Shown one piece after another: positions 1 to 7,582 of a DNA stretch of 64,000 bases. The notes under the pieces are model-generated. The model searched no databases. It was given only the letters and a program-made list of their open reading frames with translations, and was not told the origin of the DNA. A program made the position numbers and the translations under genes. Source of the stretch: Oscillospiraceae bacterium (GTDB taxonomy: Bacteria; Bacillota; Clostridia; Oscillospirales; Oscillospiraceae); NCBI GenBank assembly GCA_017938625.1, contig JAGBBD010000006.1, positions 1-64,000 on the forward strand. The letters are read 5' to 3'. How positions within the stretch are numbered: position 1 is the stretch's first letter; each line of letters starts with the position of its first letter.

Positions 1-363
1 ATCGGTGCTCTGCTCCGCGGCGTTGACAAGAAGTCCATCGAGCGTGGCCAGGTTCTGGCTAAGCCCGGTTCCATCAAGCCTCTGACCAAGTTCATTGGCC
101 AGGTTTACGTCCTGTCCAAGGAAGAAGGCGGCCGTCATACTCCTTTCTTCAACAACTATCGTCCTCAGTTCTACTTCCGTACCACTGACGTTACCGGCAT
201 CATCACTCTGCCCGAAGGCACCGAGATGTGCATGCCCGGCGACAACGTCGATATGAACGTTGAGCTGATCACCCCCATCGCTATCGAGAAGGGCCTGCGT
301 TTCGCTATCCGTGAAGGCGGCCGTACCGTCGGTTCCGGTGTCGTCATCGAGATCCTGGAGTAA
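1..363 (+). CDS. tuf: Elongation factor Tu, C-terminal part (partial)
   Basis: This is the last 120 codons of EF-Tu, the GTPase that delivers aminoacyl-tRNA to the ribosome; the start lies outside the window. The frame is open from base 1 and runs through the beta-barrel domains: [18 protein letters not shown] near the start (domain 2), then domain 3 with [19 protein letters not shown], the PGDNVDM turn and the closing [12 protein letters not shown]. These are near-invariant EF-Tu signatures. Codon use is strongly biased, as expected of a highly expressed gene. A strong terminator follows, so tuf ends its transcription unit here. Confidence 0.97.
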   Translation: MGALLRGVDKKSIERGQVLAKPGSIKPLTKFIGQVYVLSKEEGGRHTPFFNNYRPQFYFRTTDVTGIITLPEGTEMCMPGDNVDMNVELITPIAIEKGLRFAIREGGRTVGSGVVIEILE

Positions 364-385
364 TTCCTGATTAGATAACCAATTT

Positions 386-417
386 AAGGACACAGCCTTT
401 TGGCTGTGTCCTTTTTG
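386..417 (+). terminator. Intrinsic terminator after tuf
   Basis: A 12-bp perfect stem (AAGGACACAGCC with its complement) around a TTTT loop is followed by a T-run. It lies 23 bases after the tuf stop codon. Confidence 0.9.
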
Positions 418-436
418 TTAAATTTTGTCTTGTGGC

Positions 437-465
437 TTTACACCTTTTGCCTATTTGGGTATAAT
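437..465 (+). promoter_or_regulatory. Sigma-A-type promoter
   Basis: TTTACA (437-442) and TATAAT (460-465) are separated by 17 bases. They sit 31 bases before the start codon of the next gene, between it and the tuf terminator. Confidence 0.7.
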
Positions 466-496
466 AAACAGGTATTATACCAAAGGAGCTATTTTC

Positions 497-1102
497 ATGG
501 CAAGCGAATACTATAAAAAGAAATTCAAGGACGTCAAGCCCGATGTGCCTTATGAGATGACTAAAATCGAAAAATGGAACAATTGGTGGAATTATCACTG
601 GTTTCATGTTCTGGTTGCTGTAGGTGCTGTGGTGCTGATCTGCATCATTTTGTCCCAGTGGGTGTTCAAGACCCGTCCGGACTATAAGATCGCCTATGTT
701 GGTGAGCAGTATCTCATGGTCGATGCAGAGCAGCTGCAGGAACAGCTGGCTGCATTGGGTACAGATCTGAACGGTGACGGGAAAGTTGTCGTGCAGCTGC
801 GTTCTTATAATATCAGTGAGCAAAATCCCTATTATGAATCCGATATGGTCGGCTTTATGGGGGATGCCAGCGTAGGCGGCAGCGCCATCTTCATTATGGA
901 AGATCCGTCGCTGCTCTTCGACCGATATCATATTATAGAAGAAGAAAACTGCTATCTGTGGAGTGAGTGTCCTGCACTTTCCTCCATTGACCTTGGCGGT
1001 GATTATACGATCGGCATCTGCACTGCCGTTTTGGAAGCATATGAGCAGGGCGAAGAAAATGCTGCGATTTTGTGGAATGTTATGACCGCCGGTGCGGAGT
1101 AA
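497..1102 (+). CDS. Single-pass membrane protein of unknown function
   Basis: A 201-residue protein I do not recognise. The ATG at 497 is chosen because AAAGGAG lies just upstream and a good promoter precedes it; an in-frame upstream start would cover the promoter. It has a basic, aromatic-rich cytoplasmic N-terminus (residues 1-38, ending NNWWNYHWF), one membrane segment at about 40-60 (VLVAVGAVVLICIILSQWVF), then an acidic, mostly soluble outer domain with no cysteine-rich or catalytic motif I can name. It ends 11 bases before the glycosyltransferase/pyruvyl-transferase fusion, which has its own AAAGGAG site, so the two are probably one operon and may both serve the cell envelope. That role is inferred from context only. 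Confidence 0.7.
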   Translation: MASEYYKKKFKDVKPDVPYEMTKIEKWNNWWNYHWFHVLVAVGAVVLICIILSQWVFKTRPDYKIAYVGEQYLMVDAEQLQEQLAALGTDLNGDGKVVVQLRSYNISEQNPYYESDMVGFMGDASVGGSAIFIMEDPSLLFDRYHIIEEENCYLWSECPALSSIDLGGDYTIGICTAVLEAYEQGEENAAILWNVMTAGAE

Positions 1103-1113
1103 AGGAGAATGTC

Positions 1114-3318
1114 ATGAAGATCATCCATCTGATCTCCGGCGGTGATGTCGGCGGTGCCAAGACTCATGTGCTGAGTCTGCTGGCAGGACTGAGAAAAACA
1201 GAAGATGTTCGCCTTGTCTGCTTTATGGAGGGCGGCTTCGCTGAGGAAGCAAGGCAGCTTGGCATCGATACGCAAGTATTGACCTGCAGCTTTACCGCTG
1301 CATTAAAAACTCTGCGCACCATGATCAACACGGAGGGGTTTCAGCTCGTCCATTGTCATGGCTCTCGCGCCAATCTGATGGGTACACTTTTGCAGAGCAA
1401 GATCAAAGCGCCTGTTGTTACTACGGTGCACAGCGACTACCGTCTTGACTATCTTGGCAGAACGTTCCACCGCTTTACCTATGGTCTGATCAATGCCTTC
1501 TGCATCCGGAAAATCAAGTATCATATCGGTGTTTCTGACGCCATGGTGGATCTTCTCATCAGCCGTGGTTTGGATCCCCAATCCATGTTCTCCATTTATA
1601 ACGGTGTTGATTTTTCTCCTATAACACCAAAACTGGAACGGAAGGCATACCTTGAAAGCATCGGCCTTTCGGTGCAGGAGGATGACATCGTCTTCGGCAT
1701 TGCCGCCCGTCTGTCCGCTGTGAAGGACGTAGCTACGCTCATTCGTGGTTTTGGAGAAGCCTGCCGGGAAGTAAAGAATATCAAGCTTGTGATTGCAGGT
1801 GACGGTGAGCAGCATAGGGAACTGGAGAAGCTTGCAAAGCAGTGCTGCCCGGAGGGAAGCTATGTCTTTGCCGGTTGGGTCAGTGATATGGACAGCTTCT
1901 ATCATGCGCTGGATGTAAACACGCTGACGTCACTGAGTGAGACATTCCCGTACGCACTGACGGAAGGCGCCAGAAAGCATTGCGCCACCATTGCCTCCCG
2001 TGTGGGCGGTGTTCCTTATCTGATCGAACATGGTGTGACAGGCATGCTCTTTGAGGCACAGGATCATAAGACCCTTGCCTCTCATATGGTCAGCCTTGCC
2101 CGGAATGGACAGGAACGGCAGCGTCTGGCGGAGAATCTGTATGAACGCGCCTGTACTTGCTTCTCCATCGATGCCACGGTGGAACGTCAGAAAGAGATCT
2201 ATCAAGTGCTTCTGCGCCGCAGCAGCCGCCTCAAAGCAAGACGAGACGGTGTGCTGATCTGTGGTGCTTATGGCAAGGGCAATGCCGGTGATGACAGCAT
2301 CCTTGATGCCATTTTGGGACAGATGCGCAGCATCGATCCCGACATTCCTGCCTATGTGCTTTCCAGAAATCCCTCGGAAACGAGACTGCGCTACCGCGTG
2401 GGGGCGTATCACACCTTTGATCCGCGTTTCATTCTGCGGATGTGCCGCACAAAGCTCTATATCAACGGCGGCGGCAGCCTTATACAGGATGTGACCAGTA
2501 CACGCTCTTTGCGCTATTATCTGACCAACATCGCCCTTGCCAAACTGTGTGGCAATCCGGTGCTTATGTATGGCTGTGGGATCGGCCCTGTGTCCCTGCC
2601 CAAAAACAGAAAAAAAGCAGGAAAGGTCATAGACCGGTATGCCGATACCATCACTCTGCGCGACCCCCAAAGTGCCGAGGAGCTGCGTGCCATGGGTGTA
2701 ACGCGCCCCACCATCATGATCACAGCCGATCCTGCACTTCTGCTCGATGGGGCAGAGGAGACGAAAGTGGACGGTTTTATGCTCTCCCACGGATTGGATC
2801 CCAAGGGTCATTATGCGCTCTTTGTGCTCAGACCCTGGCAGGGCTTTGATGAGGTCTGTCCCGAGATCGCAAAAGCAGCCCGGACGCTCTATGAAACAAA
2901 GGGCTTGACGCCTGTGTTCCTTGCGCTGGAGGCAGGTCGTGATCTTCCCGTGAGCAAGCAGGCTGCGGAGCTTGTCGATTGTCCTCACCATGTGTTCTGC
3001 GTGCCGCAGGATGGAAAGCTTATCGTTGGCTTTATGGCACGGATGCAGGTAGTCGTTTCCATGCGTCTGCATGCTCTGATTTTTGCCGCAGGGCAGGGAA
3101 CACCTCTTGTGGGTATCGTCTATGATCCCAAAGTTTCCGGATTTATGGATTATCTGGAACAAAATAATTATGTAAACTTGAATGATGTAACGGCACAAGC
3201 TATTCTTGCCCTTGCCGAACAGGCACTTTCTGCCGGAAAAGATGCAGATAGCGCCAAGCGTCTGCGAGCGTTGGCAGAAGAAAACGAAGCTGCGGCAAGA
3301 GCCTTGCTGAACCAATAA
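1114..3318 (+). CDS. csaB: Glycosyltransferase (GT4) fused to polysaccharide pyruvyl transferase (CsaB-like)
   Basis: A 734-residue two-domain protein; ATG at 1114 follows AAAGGAG. Residues 1 to about 370 form a GT-B glycosyltransferase of family 4: N-terminal IIHLISGGDVGGAKTHV, sugar-nucleotide domain with IAARLSAVKDVATLI and IAGDGEQH, and the E-x7-E motif in SETFPYALTEGA. From about residue 378 a second Rossmann-like domain starts (VLICGAYGKGNAGDDSIL), with INGGGSLIQD and GCGIGPV, typical of CsaB, which adds pyruvate ketals to cell-wall polysaccharide so that SLH proteins can bind. The usual CsaB is a single domain of roughly 360 residues, so the glycosyltransferase half is an addition. One enzyme may thus add and pyruvylate the same sugar; that coupling is inferred. 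Confidence 0.88.
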   Translation: MKIIHLISGGDVGGAKTHVLSLLAGLRKTEDVRLVCFMEGGFAEEARQLGIDTQVLTCSFTAALKTLRTMINTEGFQLVHCHGSRANLMGTLLQSKIKAPVVTTVHSDYRLDYLGRTFHRFTYGLINAFCIRKIKYHIGVSDAMVDLLISRGLDPQSMFSIYNGVDFSPITPKLERKAYLESIGLSVQEDDIVFGIAARLSAVKDVATLIRGFGEACREVKNIKLVIAGDGEQHRELEKLAKQCCPEGSYVFAGWVSDMDSFYHALDVNTLTSLSETFPYALTEGARKHCATIASRVGGVPYLIEHGVTGMLFEAQDHKTLASHMVSLARNGQERQRLAENLYERACTCFSIDATVERQKEIYQVLLRRSSRLKARRDGVLICGAYGKGNAGDDSILDAILGQMRSIDPDIPAYVLSRNPSETRLRYRVGAYHTFDPRFILRMCRTKLYINGGGSLIQDVTSTRSLRYYLTNIALAKLCGNPVLMYGCGIGPVSLPKNRKKAGKVIDRYADTITLRDPQSAEELRAMGVTRPTIMITADPALLLDGAEETKVDGFMLSHGLDPKGHYALFVLRPWQGFDEVCPEIAKAARTLYETKGLTPVFLALEAGRDLPVSKQAAELVDCPHHVFCVPQDGKLIVGFMARMQVVVSMRLHALIFAAGQGTPLVGIVYDPKVSGFMDYLEQNNYVNLNDVTAQAILALAEQALSAGKDADSAKRLRALAEENEAAARALLNQ

Positions 3319-3626
3319 AAATACGGCATCCAAAGGCGCCCTCAGATAGGGAGGAGCCGGTTTTGAACGGATCTTTTCCTCCCAAACTGCAGAAAAAATT
3401 TCCGTAATGCGTCAGCATTACGGAAATTTTTGTATTTGTTTGTGTGAAAAATCTCCACTTCAAAACTGCTTCGCACCTCAAAATATGCTGATTTTTTGCA
3501 AGACAAAGGGAATTTGTGCGCAAATCCTTTGTGGATTTCAAGCAAATTCCCTGCCGTATTGCGGAAAATCAGCGCTTTTGAGGCGGCTTATCCCTATGTG
3601 AGGGCGCCTAAGGATGCCGTATTTTT
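3317..3626. repeat. 310-bp nested palindromic element between convergent genes
   Basis: The ends form a near-perfect inverted repeat of about 42 bases (3317-3358 against 3584-3625), beginning AAAAATACGGCATCC. Inside are further nested pairs: 3474-3495 with 3565-3586, 3507-3516 with 3543-3552, a perfect 16-bp hairpin at 3396-3430, and a small hairpin at 3521-3538. No convincing gene lies within; short ORFs on both strands are by-products of the symmetry. The end arms carry T-runs both ways, so it can terminate both flanking convergent genes. It could be a MITE-like element or a structured RNA. Confidence 0.8.
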
Positions 3627-4519
3627 TATGTTAACTTTTTTCTCTCCGGAAGCTGTGCGATGAGGACACCTGCAAAGACGAGCACACAGCCAAGCAGCTC
3701 CCATCCGGAAAGCGCCTGATTGATGAGAAGCCACCCAAACACAGCGGAGAAGACCGATTCCAAACTCATCAGAAGAGAAGCGGTGGTAGGCTCTGTGTAG
3801 CCTTGACCGACGATCTGGAAGGTGTATGCCACACCGGAGGAGAAAATGCCGGTGTACGCAATGGGAAGCCAGCATCGCAGCAGGGAATCCAAGCCGGGCT
3901 GCTCCAGAATCAAGGCGATCACCAGTGAGATCGCGCCGCAGGTAAAGAACTGCAGGCAGCTCAGCCGCACACCGTCCACTCTGGGGCTGACATGATCGAT
4001 GAACAGAATATGGAAGGTAAATGCCACGGCGCAGATGAGGGTCAAACCTTCGCCCATGTTCAGTGAAAAACCACCCATGCCGCAGAGCATATACAGGCCA
4101 AACAGCGCCAGCGCCACACTGAGCCAGACCCAGGGACGCAGCTTTTTCCCTAAGAAAAGTCCAAAGATCGGGACAAGGATGATGTATAATGAGGTAATGA
4201 AGCCGGACTTGCCGGCAGGCAGCTGCAGCATCAGACCCAGCTGCTGAGGAGAGCAGGCGGCAAATAAGATCAGACCGCAGATGATGCCTGCAAAGAGCTG
4301 ATATTTCTTTGCTTCTTTTGTCACGGGCTTTTTGGGATTGCCCCGCTTATCCATCACAGCGATCACAGGCAGCAGCACAAGTCCGCCGAGGAAAAATCTC
4401 GTAGCTTGAAAGGTGAAAGGCCCCGTGTACTTCATCGCTTCTGTCTGGGCAACAAAGGCAGCGCCCCAGATCATGGATGCCAGAAGCAGCATCAGATTAC
4501 CGATCCATTTTTTAGACAT
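3626..4519 (-). CDS. EamA/DMT-family transporter
   Basis: A 297-residue integral membrane protein with two EamA repeats and about ten membrane segments. The first repeat starts LMLLLASMIWGAAFVAQT, the classic drug/metabolite-transporter opening; the second starts near LTLICAVAFTFHILFIDHV. Family members export amino acids or other metabolites; the substrate cannot be read from sequence. Start chosen at 4519 because AGAGGG stands 5 bases upstream; a longer frame with an earlier ATG lacks a ribosome site. Its stop overlaps the edge of the palindromic element, which supplies the terminator. It is monocistronic and divergent from the next gene. Confidence 0.88.
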   Translation of the reverse strand: MSKKWIGNLMLLLASMIWGAAFVAQTEAMKYTGPFTFQATRFFLGGLVLLPVIAVMDKRGNPKKPVTKEAKKYQLFAGIICGLILFAACSPQQLGLMLQLPAGKSGFITSLYIILVPIFGLFLGKKLRPWVWLSVALALFGLYMLCGMGGFSLNMGEGLTLICAVAFTFHILFIDHVSPRVDGVRLSCLQFFTCGAISLVIALILEQPGLDSLLRCWLPIAYTGIFSSGVAYTFQIVGQGYTEPTTASLLMSLESVFSAVFGWLLINQALSGWELLGCVLVFAGVLIAQLPERKKLT

Positions 4520-4578
4520 ACAATCCCTCTTTTCCGCCATTGAGGGTATCATAAAAGATGTAAAAAATCAATTGGCAC

Positions 4579-4607
4579 TTTTCAATTGCGCGGCATTTTG
4601 GTACAAT
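4579..4607 (+). promoter_or_regulatory. Probable sigma-A promoter
   Basis: TTTTCA (4579-4584), a 17-base spacer and TACAAT (4602-4607), with the extended TTGG before the -10 that recurs at other promoters in this window. It is 20 bases before the small gene at 4628. Confidence 0.55.
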
Positions 4608-4627
4608 GAACAAAAGGAGTGAATGTC

Positions 4628-4897
4628 ATGCAGGAATTGTTTATCCCCACGCTGCACACATTTGAAAATGAGAATATTTTTACCGGCAGCTACAACGGTC
4701 TTCGGTTTAAGATCACTCCGCAGGTCGTCATGCTGCCCGGTGATAAAGAGGTCAATTTTGAAGAAAGCAGCATGAAGGCAGAATACTGGCACGGCTTGTT
4801 CTGCTATGAAAAGAGCGAGATCGAAGAAGAAAGAATCTTCCCATTAAGCCCTGAGGGCAGAGAGGAAATGAAGCAGTGGCTGCTTGAGCATGTATAA
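4628..4897 (+). CDS. Small conserved-looking hypothetical protein (89 aa)
   Basis: An acidic soluble protein beginning MQELFIPTLHTFENENIFTG, with no membrane segment or recognised motif. A GTG at 4619 overlaps the ribosome site AAAAGGAG (4612-4619), so the ATG at 4628, 8 bases away, is preferred. It has its own promoter and a strong terminator, so it is a stand-alone gene. Function unknown. Confidence 0.75.
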   Translation: MQELFIPTLHTFENENIFTGSYNGLRFKITPQVVMLPGDKEVNFEESSMKAEYWHGLFCYEKSEIEEERIFPLSPEGREEMKQWLLEHV

Positions 4898-4898
4898 C

Positions 4899-4930
4899 AA
4901 GATCCCGACGGTGCTCCGTCGGGATCTTTG
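4899..4930. terminator. Terminator between convergent genes
   Basis: A perfect 13-bp GC-rich stem (AAGATCCCGACGG) with a 4-base loop and a short T-run sits between the small gene at 4628 and the Asn/Gln-rich gene reading the other way. It can serve both directions, though the A/T tails are short. Confidence 0.8.
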
Positions 4931-4933
4931 CCG

Positions 4934-5065
4934 TTATCGGCTCTGGTTGCTGTTCTGCTGATTGCGGCTCTGGTTCTGATTGTTATTCTGATTCTGCTGA
5001 TTGGTCTTCTGATTCTGGTTGTTGTTCTGCTGGTTATTCTGATTACGGTTCTGATTCTGGCTCAT
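4934..5065 (-). CDS. Asn/Gln-only mini-protein, possible gamma-type spore protein
   Basis: A 43-residue protein built from only N, Q, S, R, K, T and the start Met. It is a real gene rather than a simple repeat: AGGAGG lies 9 bases before the ATG at 5065, the frame stays open and it stops just before a strong terminator. A sigma-G-like promoter (CATACTA with GGATA 17 bases upstream) precedes it, and it follows spoVAD-spoVAE on the same strand. Gln/Asn-rich gamma-type small acid-soluble spore proteins act as amino-acid stores in the spore core; this one is shorter and lacks their usual repeats. The spore role is inferred from promoter and neighbours. Confidence 0.7.
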   Translation of the reverse strand: MSQNQNRNQNNQQNNNQNQKTNQQNQNNNQNQSRNQQNSNQSR

Positions 5066-5104
5066 AAGGATATGCCTCCTATAGGTTTTTGGGTACCGCA
5101 CAGT

Positions 5105-5133
5105 TAGTATGACCGATTTTTTATGATCTATCC
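5105..5133 (-). promoter_or_regulatory. Sigma-G-like promoter of the Asn/Gln-rich gene
   Basis: On the minus strand CATACTA (complement of 5105-5111) matches the sigma-G -10 consensus CATnnTA, and GGATA (complement of 5129-5133) lies 17 bases upstream as the -35. The -35 overlaps the end of spoVAE. Confidence 0.6.
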
Positions 5134-5477
5134 TTTGGATGAAAGAAAATGGCGGCAAGAAGTCCAAATACCACAGCGGCAGTGATTCCTCCGGCTGCGG
5201 CCTTCACGCCGCCTGTGAATACGCCCAGCAGCCCATCCTCCCGAACTGCTTCTTTTACCCCTTTGGCAAGATTGCTGCCAAATCCGGTCAAAGGAACGGT
5301 GGCACCTGCACCGCCCCAGTCGATCAGCGGCTGATATAAGCCCAGAGCGCCCAGAATAACACCCATGACCACGTACATGACAAGAATCCTTGCCGGTGTG
5401 AGTTTGGTCTTGTCAATGAGGATCTGTCCGATGGCGCATAAAATACCGCCCAATACAAATGCTTTCAGATATTCCAT
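5121..5477 (-). CDS. spoVAE: Stage V sporulation protein AE
   Basis: A 118-residue membrane protein of the SpoVA channel, which moves Ca-dipicolinic acid into the forespore and out again at germination. It starts MEYLKAFVLGGILCAIGQIL, followed by a membrane segment with ARILVMYVVMGVILGALGLY, the conserved TVPLTGFGSNLAKGVKEAV stretch and a C-terminal membrane segment. The start at 5477 has GGAAAGGAG upstream, within the end of spoVAD; the two genes abut (1 base apart). The usual order is spoVAC-D-E, but no spoVAC is present here. Confidence 0.93.
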   Translation of the reverse strand: MEYLKAFVLGGILCAIGQILIDKTKLTPARILVMYVVMGVILGALGLYQPLIDWGGAGATVPLTGFGSNLAKGVKEAVREDGLLGVFTGGVKAAAGGITAAVVFGLLAAIFFHPKDRS

Positions 5478-5478
5478 C

Positions 5479-6498
5479 TTATCTCCTTTCCACGCCGATG
5501 GAAACGGCATGGCATACACCGGGGATGCTTTCGCGCTGCTGCAGAGCGGTGGGGGAGTGGAGTGCACCTGTGCCGCAAAAGAGCACATTTTTAAGCTTTC
5601 TCTTTTGCAGCTGCTTCATAATATAGCCGCACAGCACCACCGAGCCGCAGCCGCAGCCGGAGCCGCCGGAGTGCACATCCTGTTTTTGCAGATCAAAGAT
5701 CATGGTACCGCAGTCGTTGTAAACGCCACCGATGCTCACACCGTCCTTGCGGAACAGATCCATCAGGATCTCTTTGCCCACGGCGCCAAGATCTCCTGTA
5801 ATGATCAAGTCATAGTCTCCGGGTGTCAGCTTCAGATCATCCAGATGAGCACGCAGAGTCTGATAAGCTGCAGGTGCCATGGCAGCACCCATATTGTTTG
5901 CATCTTTGATATTATAGTCCCACACGGCACCGATGGTCGCTGCATTGAGATATGGCCCTTCGCCGCCTGTGCCGATGAGAGCGCAGGCAGCACCTGTCAC
6001 AGTCCATTGGGCTGTGGGAGTCCGCTGACCTCCATAACCCAGAGGGAAGCGGTATTGCCGCTCTGCTGTTGCAAAATGCGAAGAGCTCATGGCAGCTGCC
6101 AATGACACATATCCTGCGTTGACTGCCATGCCTGCAAGACAAAGGCTTTCTGCCATGGTCGAGCAGGCACCGTAAAGTCCCATAAAGGGAACTGCCGTAT
6201 CGCGGACGCTGTAGCTTGAAGAAATGCACTGATTAAGAAGATCACCTGCAAAAAGCACATCAATGTCCTCATATCGGATCTTCAGCTTTTCTTTGGCTGC
6301 ATCCAGCGCCATCTGCTGCATTTTGCTTTCAGCTTTTTCCCATGTGGGCTGTCTGAATTTGGTGTCCGGATTTGTGTAGTCAAAATAAGCGGCAAGGGGG
6401 CCTTCCTGCTCTTTTTTTCCGCCGATGGCAGAAGCTGCCAAAATGGATGGATGATGATCGAAAATAAAGCTTTGTCTGCCGCGATGAAGCGTTCCCAT
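5479..6498 (-). CDS. spoVAD: Stage V sporulation protein AD
   Basis: A 339-residue protein with the thiolase-like fold, the dipicolinic-acid-binding subunit of the SpoVA complex of the spore inner membrane. Signatures include FDHHPSILAASAIGGKKEQE near the N-terminus, LLNQCISSSYSVRD, and SGGSGCGCGSVVLCGY near the C-terminus. Length fits the family. The ATG at 6498 has AGGAGG at 6 bases and a near-consensus sigma-G promoter behind it, so forespore expression is likely. It is the first gene of spoVAD-spoVAE and diverges from dusB. Confidence 0.95.
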   Translation of the reverse strand: MGTLHRGRQSFIFDHHPSILAASAIGGKKEQEGPLAAYFDYTNPDTKFRQPTWEKAESKMQQMALDAAKEKLKIRYEDIDVLFAGDLLNQCISSSYSVRDTAVPFMGLYGACSTMAESLCLAGMAVNAGYVSLAAAMSSSHFATAERQYRFPLGYGGQRTPTAQWTVTGAACALIGTGGEGPYLNAATIGAVWDYNIKDANNMGAAMAPAAYQTLRAHLDDLKLTPGDYDLIITGDLGAVGKEILMDLFRKDGVSIGGVYNDCGTMIFDLQKQDVHSGGSGCGCGSVVLCGYIMKQLQKRKLKNVLFCGTGALHSPTALQQRESIPGVCHAVSIGVERR

Positions 6499-6520
6499 GG
6501 CGATCCTCCTTCATTTTTGG

Positions 6521-6549
6521 TAGTATGTGAGCATCATGAAAAAACATAC
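6521..6549 (-). promoter_or_regulatory. Sigma-G promoter of spoVAD
   Basis: Minus strand: GTATG (complement of 6545-6549), 17 bases, CATACTA (complement of 6521-6527), close to the forespore sigma-G consensus. It lies 23 bases upstream of the spoVAD start. Confidence 0.7.
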
Positions 6550-6562
6550 ATAGGACAAGCTG

Positions 6563-6591
6563 TTGTCGGAACGCTGATTTTGTGGTACAAT
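6563..6591 (+). promoter_or_regulatory. Sigma-A promoter of dusB-sigma-antisigma
   Basis: TTGTCG (6563-6568), a 17-base spacer ending TGTGG, and TACAAT (6586-6591), 22 bases before the TTG start of dusB. Confidence 0.7.
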
Positions 6592-6612
6592 CACTCAAGC
6601 GAGGTGAACTGT

Positions 6613-7578
6613 TTGCGAATTGGAAATGTTGAGATCGGCGGCAATACTGTTCTTGCACCTATGGCAGGTGTAACAGATTATGCCTACCGTGCTGTCTGCG
6701 CAGAGCTTGGCGCAGCCTTGACCGTGACGGAGATGGTGTCTTCCAGAGCGCTGGTCTATCAGGATAAAAAAAGTGTGGGGCTTTTAAAGAAAACTCCTTC
6801 CGGAATCTGTGCAGCCCAGATCTTCGGCAACGATCCCGAAGTTATGGCACAGGGTGCGAAACTGGCGCTTGCCCATTCCGGCTGCGAACTGCTGGATATC
6901 AATATGGGCTGTCCTATGCCAAAAATCGTCAACAATGGTGACGGCAGCGCCTTGATGAAAGATGTGGAACTGGCGGGCAGGATCGTCCGCGCTGTGGCAG
7001 ATGCGGTAGATGTACCTGTTACAGTCAAAACAAGACTTGGCTGGGATCGCGGCAGCATCAATGTGGTGCAGATGGCAAAGGTTTTGCAGGATAATGGTGC
7101 AGCTGCTATTGCGGTGCACGGCAGAACAAAGTCCATGCTCTATTCCGGTCGAGCCGACTGGGATACCATCCGCGAGGTGAAGCAGGCGGTTTCCATCCCG
7201 GTGATCGCAAACGGCGATGTTTTTGACGCGCCGGAGGCGCTTGCCTGTCTTGCCCGTACCGGTGCGGATATGGTCATGGTAGGACGCAGTGCCTTTGGAA
7301 ATCCCTGGGTCTTTGCCCGTATCAAGGCTGCACTGGCTGGGGAGCCTATACCGGAGATACCACCGCTTTCTCACCGGGTGGACACGGCTGTACGGCAGTT
7401 TGAACTGGCAAAAGAGGATAAGGGCGAACACATTGCGTGTCTGGAAGCCAGAAAGCATTTTGCATGGTATCTGCGCGGTGTTCCGCACAGTAATTACTAT
7501 AAGGAGAAGATATCCTTTATCTCCAACATGGAAGAGATCTATAAGATCGCAGACGGGATCAAACGCGATCTGAGGTAA
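6613..7578 (+). CDS. dusB: tRNA-dihydrouridine synthase B
   Basis: A 321-residue FMN enzyme that reduces uridine to dihydrouridine in tRNA D-loops. It opens with NVEIGGNTVLAPMAGVTDYA (flavin site) and carries the catalytic cysteine in INMGCPMPK, then TVKTRLGWD and VMVGRSAFGNPW of the TIM barrel, and a helical tRNA-binding tail with ARKHFAWYLRG. The start is taken as TTG at 6613, 6 bases after GAGGTG; earlier in-frame ATG codons lie over the promoter. It is followed after 4 bases by an ECF sigma gene, so the three genes form an operon. Confidence 0.93.
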   Translation: MRIGNVEIGGNTVLAPMAGVTDYAYRAVCAELGAALTVTEMVSSRALVYQDKKSVGLLKKTPSGICAAQIFGNDPEVMAQGAKLALAHSGCELLDINMGCPMPKIVNNGDGSALMKDVELAGRIVRAVADAVDVPVTVKTRLGWDRGSINVVQMAKVLQDNGAAAIAVHGRTKSMLYSGRADWDTIREVKQAVSIPVIANGDVFDAPEALACLARTGADMVMVGRSAFGNPWVFARIKAALAGEPIPEIPPLSHRVDTAVRQFELAKEDKGEHIACLEARKHFAWYLRGVPHSNYYKEKISFISNMEEIYKIADGIKRDLR

Positions 7579-7582
7579 GAGT

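Noticed and set aside
3317-3626. CRISPR array or short genes inside the palindrome
   Set aside because: Repeats are inverted and nested, not direct and evenly spaced; the small frames mirror each other.
4934-5065. Asn/Gln codon run as a mere simple-sequence repeat
   Set aside because: The order is irregular, and a strong ribosome site, promoter and terminator frame it, so it is kept as a gene.
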